This document shows, piece after piece, positions 51,109-52,109 of a stretch of DNA of 52,109 nucleotides (position 1 is its first letter; every line of letters starts with the position of its first letter). The stretch lies in assembly GCF_037997115.1 (NCBI RefSeq), contig NZ_CP150484.1, forward strand, positions 8,389,405-8,441,513, written 5' to 3'. The position numbers and the translations under genes were made by a program. This DNA is from Amycolatopsis coloradensis (GTDB lineage Bacteria; Actinomycetota; Actinomycetes; Mycobacteriales; Pseudonocardiaceae). Below the pieces are notes generated by a model. The model was not told where the DNA came from. It saw nothing but the letters and a program-made list of their open reading frames with translations, and did no database searches.

Positions 51109-51669
51109 CTAACCGACCTTCTTCTTGCCGCGCGCCGCACGCTGCGCCTTGATCATCGAAAAGCGCTCGGCCTGCTTTTGCTTGTCGCCGAAGACGAGCT
51201 CGGAAATCGTGTCGTAGAACTCTTCCGGCTTCGGCAGGTAGTCGATGCGGTTCAGCGCCTGGATCTGACCGGCGGACTCGACCACCATGGTCCCGTACCC
51301 CATCATCCGGCCCCACGCCGAACGCTCGTAGGTGAGGTCGGTGACCTTGGTGATCGGCATCATCAGCACTTTCGTGGTGAAGACACCGGTGGTCATGACG
51401 AACCGCTTGTCCGTGACCACCAGGCGCTCGACCCACCACTCCATCACCACGTACGCGAAGCGCAGGATGATGAGCAACGCGGCATACCAGAGGATGTTCT
51501 GGATGATCCACGCGGCGGGCGGCAACAGGTAGGAGACCAGGACGCAGACGGCCAGCAACGCGGCCGTCTCGAAGGTTTCCCACAACAGCACAGCCCAGTG
51601 CCGGCGGATCCTGATGACCCGCCGCTCGGTGTCGAGGAGATACTCGTCTGGATCGCGTGGGGCGAACAT
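51109..51669 (-). CDS. PH-domain (bPH2-like) membrane protein
   Basis: A 186-residue protein. Two adjacent hydrophobic helices (about 25-48 and 53-75) are followed by a bacterial PH-like domain: ERLVVTDKRFVMTTGVFTTKVLMMPITKVTDL, then YGTMVVESAGQIQALNRIDYLPKP. The C-terminus is basic (ARGKKK). It probably faces the cytosol at the membrane. ATG 51669 has TACTCT six bases upstream (51676-51681) and no ribosome site, so it is likely leaderless. Function unknown. Confidence 0.88.
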   Translation of the reverse strand: MFAPRDPDEYLLDTERRVIRIRRHWAVLLWETFETAALLAVCVLVSYLLPPAAWIIQNILWYAALLIILRFAYVVMEWWVERLVVTDKRFVMTTGVFTTKVLMMPITKVTDLTYERSAWGRMMGYGTMVVESAGQIQALNRIDYLPKPEEFYDTISELVFGDKQKQAERFSMIKAQRAARGKKKVG

Positions 51670-51675
51670 ACCGCT

Positions 51676-51681
51676 AGAGTA
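51676..51681 (-). promoter_or_regulatory. -10 element of a leaderless promoter for the PH-domain gene
   Basis: TACTCT on the minus strand ends six bases before ATG 51669, matching TAnnnT and the spacing for initiation at the start codon. Confidence 0.5.
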
Positions 51682-51693
51682 TCCGCTCCCTCG

Positions 51694-51855
51694 CTAGCTG
51701 AAGACGTTGCTGACGAAGGTGATCACCGATTCGGCCGAGTCACGCAGGAAGCCGATGATGTTTCCCACGAGGCCCGCGGCCTGACCTGGCTGCGCGATCA
51801 CGAAGAACAGCACCAACGCGATTCCTGCGAAAGTGAGGAGCTTTTTCGCGTTCAC
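51694..51855 (-). CDS. Small hydrophobic protein of 53 residues
   Basis: GTG 51855 opens a frame beginning VNAKKLLTFAGIALVLFFVI, with a single transmembrane helix (about 5-20) after two lysines. An amphipathic stretch follows (AAGLVGNIIGFLRDSAESV) and then TFVSNVFS before TAG. An AGGA site lies about ten bases upstream. Helix-plus-amphipathic small proteins of this type occur beside PH-domain genes in other actinobacteria as far as I recall. It lies 24 bases upstream of the PH-domain start, so both may act at the membrane. Confidence 0.7.
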   Translation of the reverse strand: MNAKKLLTFAGIALVLFFVIAQPGQAAGLVGNIIGFLRDSAESVITFVSNVFS

Positions 51856-52041
51856 AGCGATCAATCCTGTCTCTTACGGTGACTGACTGCGGATACTGAC
51901 CATTCATTTTGTACCGCACCTTCCACCGGCGCGGGAGGGAAGTCCCGCGCTTGGGTCAGCCGGCGAGGGGAAGTGTACCGTATGGCTACTCTCCGTGTAC
52001 AGGACAGCCATTGTCAGGAAGCCCGCGTCTACCATTCGGGA

Positions 52042-52109
52042 ATGAACACCGTTTCGGACAGCACCGTCCGCTGCGTAGGCGGCATCGTCCACGACGAGTT
52101 GGGGCGGAT
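52042..52109 (+). CDS. Probable Nudix hydrolase, N-terminal fragment cut by the window edge
   Basis: The last 68 bases encode MNTVSDSTVRCVGGIVHDEL followed by GR, which resembles the first strands of actinobacterial Nudix proteins (CVGGIVxDxxGRLLL...). The Nudix box itself lies beyond the window, so the call rests on this short stretch. The gap 51856-52041 has no other gene; it contains two GTGTAC repeats near 51970 and 51993 that may belong to a promoter. Confidence 0.55.
   Translation, partial: MNTVSDSTVRCVGGIVHDELGR

Overview
The window is high-GC actinobacterial DNA with GTG/TTG starts, GC-rich third codon positions and many 4-base ATGA/GTGA gene overlaps. It most resembles Amycolatopsis or another Pseudonocardiaceae. 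From memory, the gene order matches the Mycobacterium tuberculosis Rv3200c-Rv3212 neighbourhood: TrkA-type K+ channel, adnB, adnA, an alkyltransferase-like gene, a TIGR02569 gene, moeZ, a DUF3152 gene, a TetR gene, a DUF3107 gene, a ferritin-like gene, rhlE and a membrane-anchored protein. Two blocks interrupt this order. No rRNA, tRNA, CRISPR array, transposase or phage gene was seen.

Layout: 91-8556 holds the channel, a DoxX-like protein, the AdnAB helicase-nuclease and a PWHR-type alkyltransferase-like protein. The first inserted block (8553-28408) starts with an iron-box-controlled siderophore-interacting protein. It continues with an orphan histidine kinase, a WYL regulator coupled to a HemD-like protein, a DUF3224/AlkZ-like/kelch run, and a six-gene nitrate assimilation operon on the minus strand (nitrate reductase, FAD/[2Fe-2S] oxidoreductase, NarK transporter, NirB, NirD, NnaR-like regulator). 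It ends with a PadR regulator plus an ABC/FtsX exporter. The backbone resumes at 28410-34872. The second inserted block (34944-42561) carries two amidohydrolases, an AhpD-like protein, a TetR-controlled divergent locus (AurF-like diiron protein and hydrolase on one side, TetR and DUF4873 on the other) and an acyltransferase-like membrane protein. The backbone resumes at 42676-47287, followed by cell-envelope, nuclease, MarC, PHP, PH-domain and small-protein genes, and ends inside a probable Nudix gene.

How the genes work together: the nitrate operon encodes import, reduction of nitrate to nitrite to ammonium, and its own HemD-type co-regulator. A GlnR-like half-site lies upstream. AdnA and AdnB are translationally coupled subunits of one break-resection machine. 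Several regulators sit beside perfect palindromes that probably serve as their operators (12917, 24907, 40081).

The least explained structures are these. The rhlE RNA helicase gene has a long hairpin-rich leader with a codon-biased 19-codon upstream ORF and an apparent CTG start, and is followed by a 117-base nested hairpin. At least three families of short palindromic repeats are dispersed through nearly all convergent intergenic gaps.
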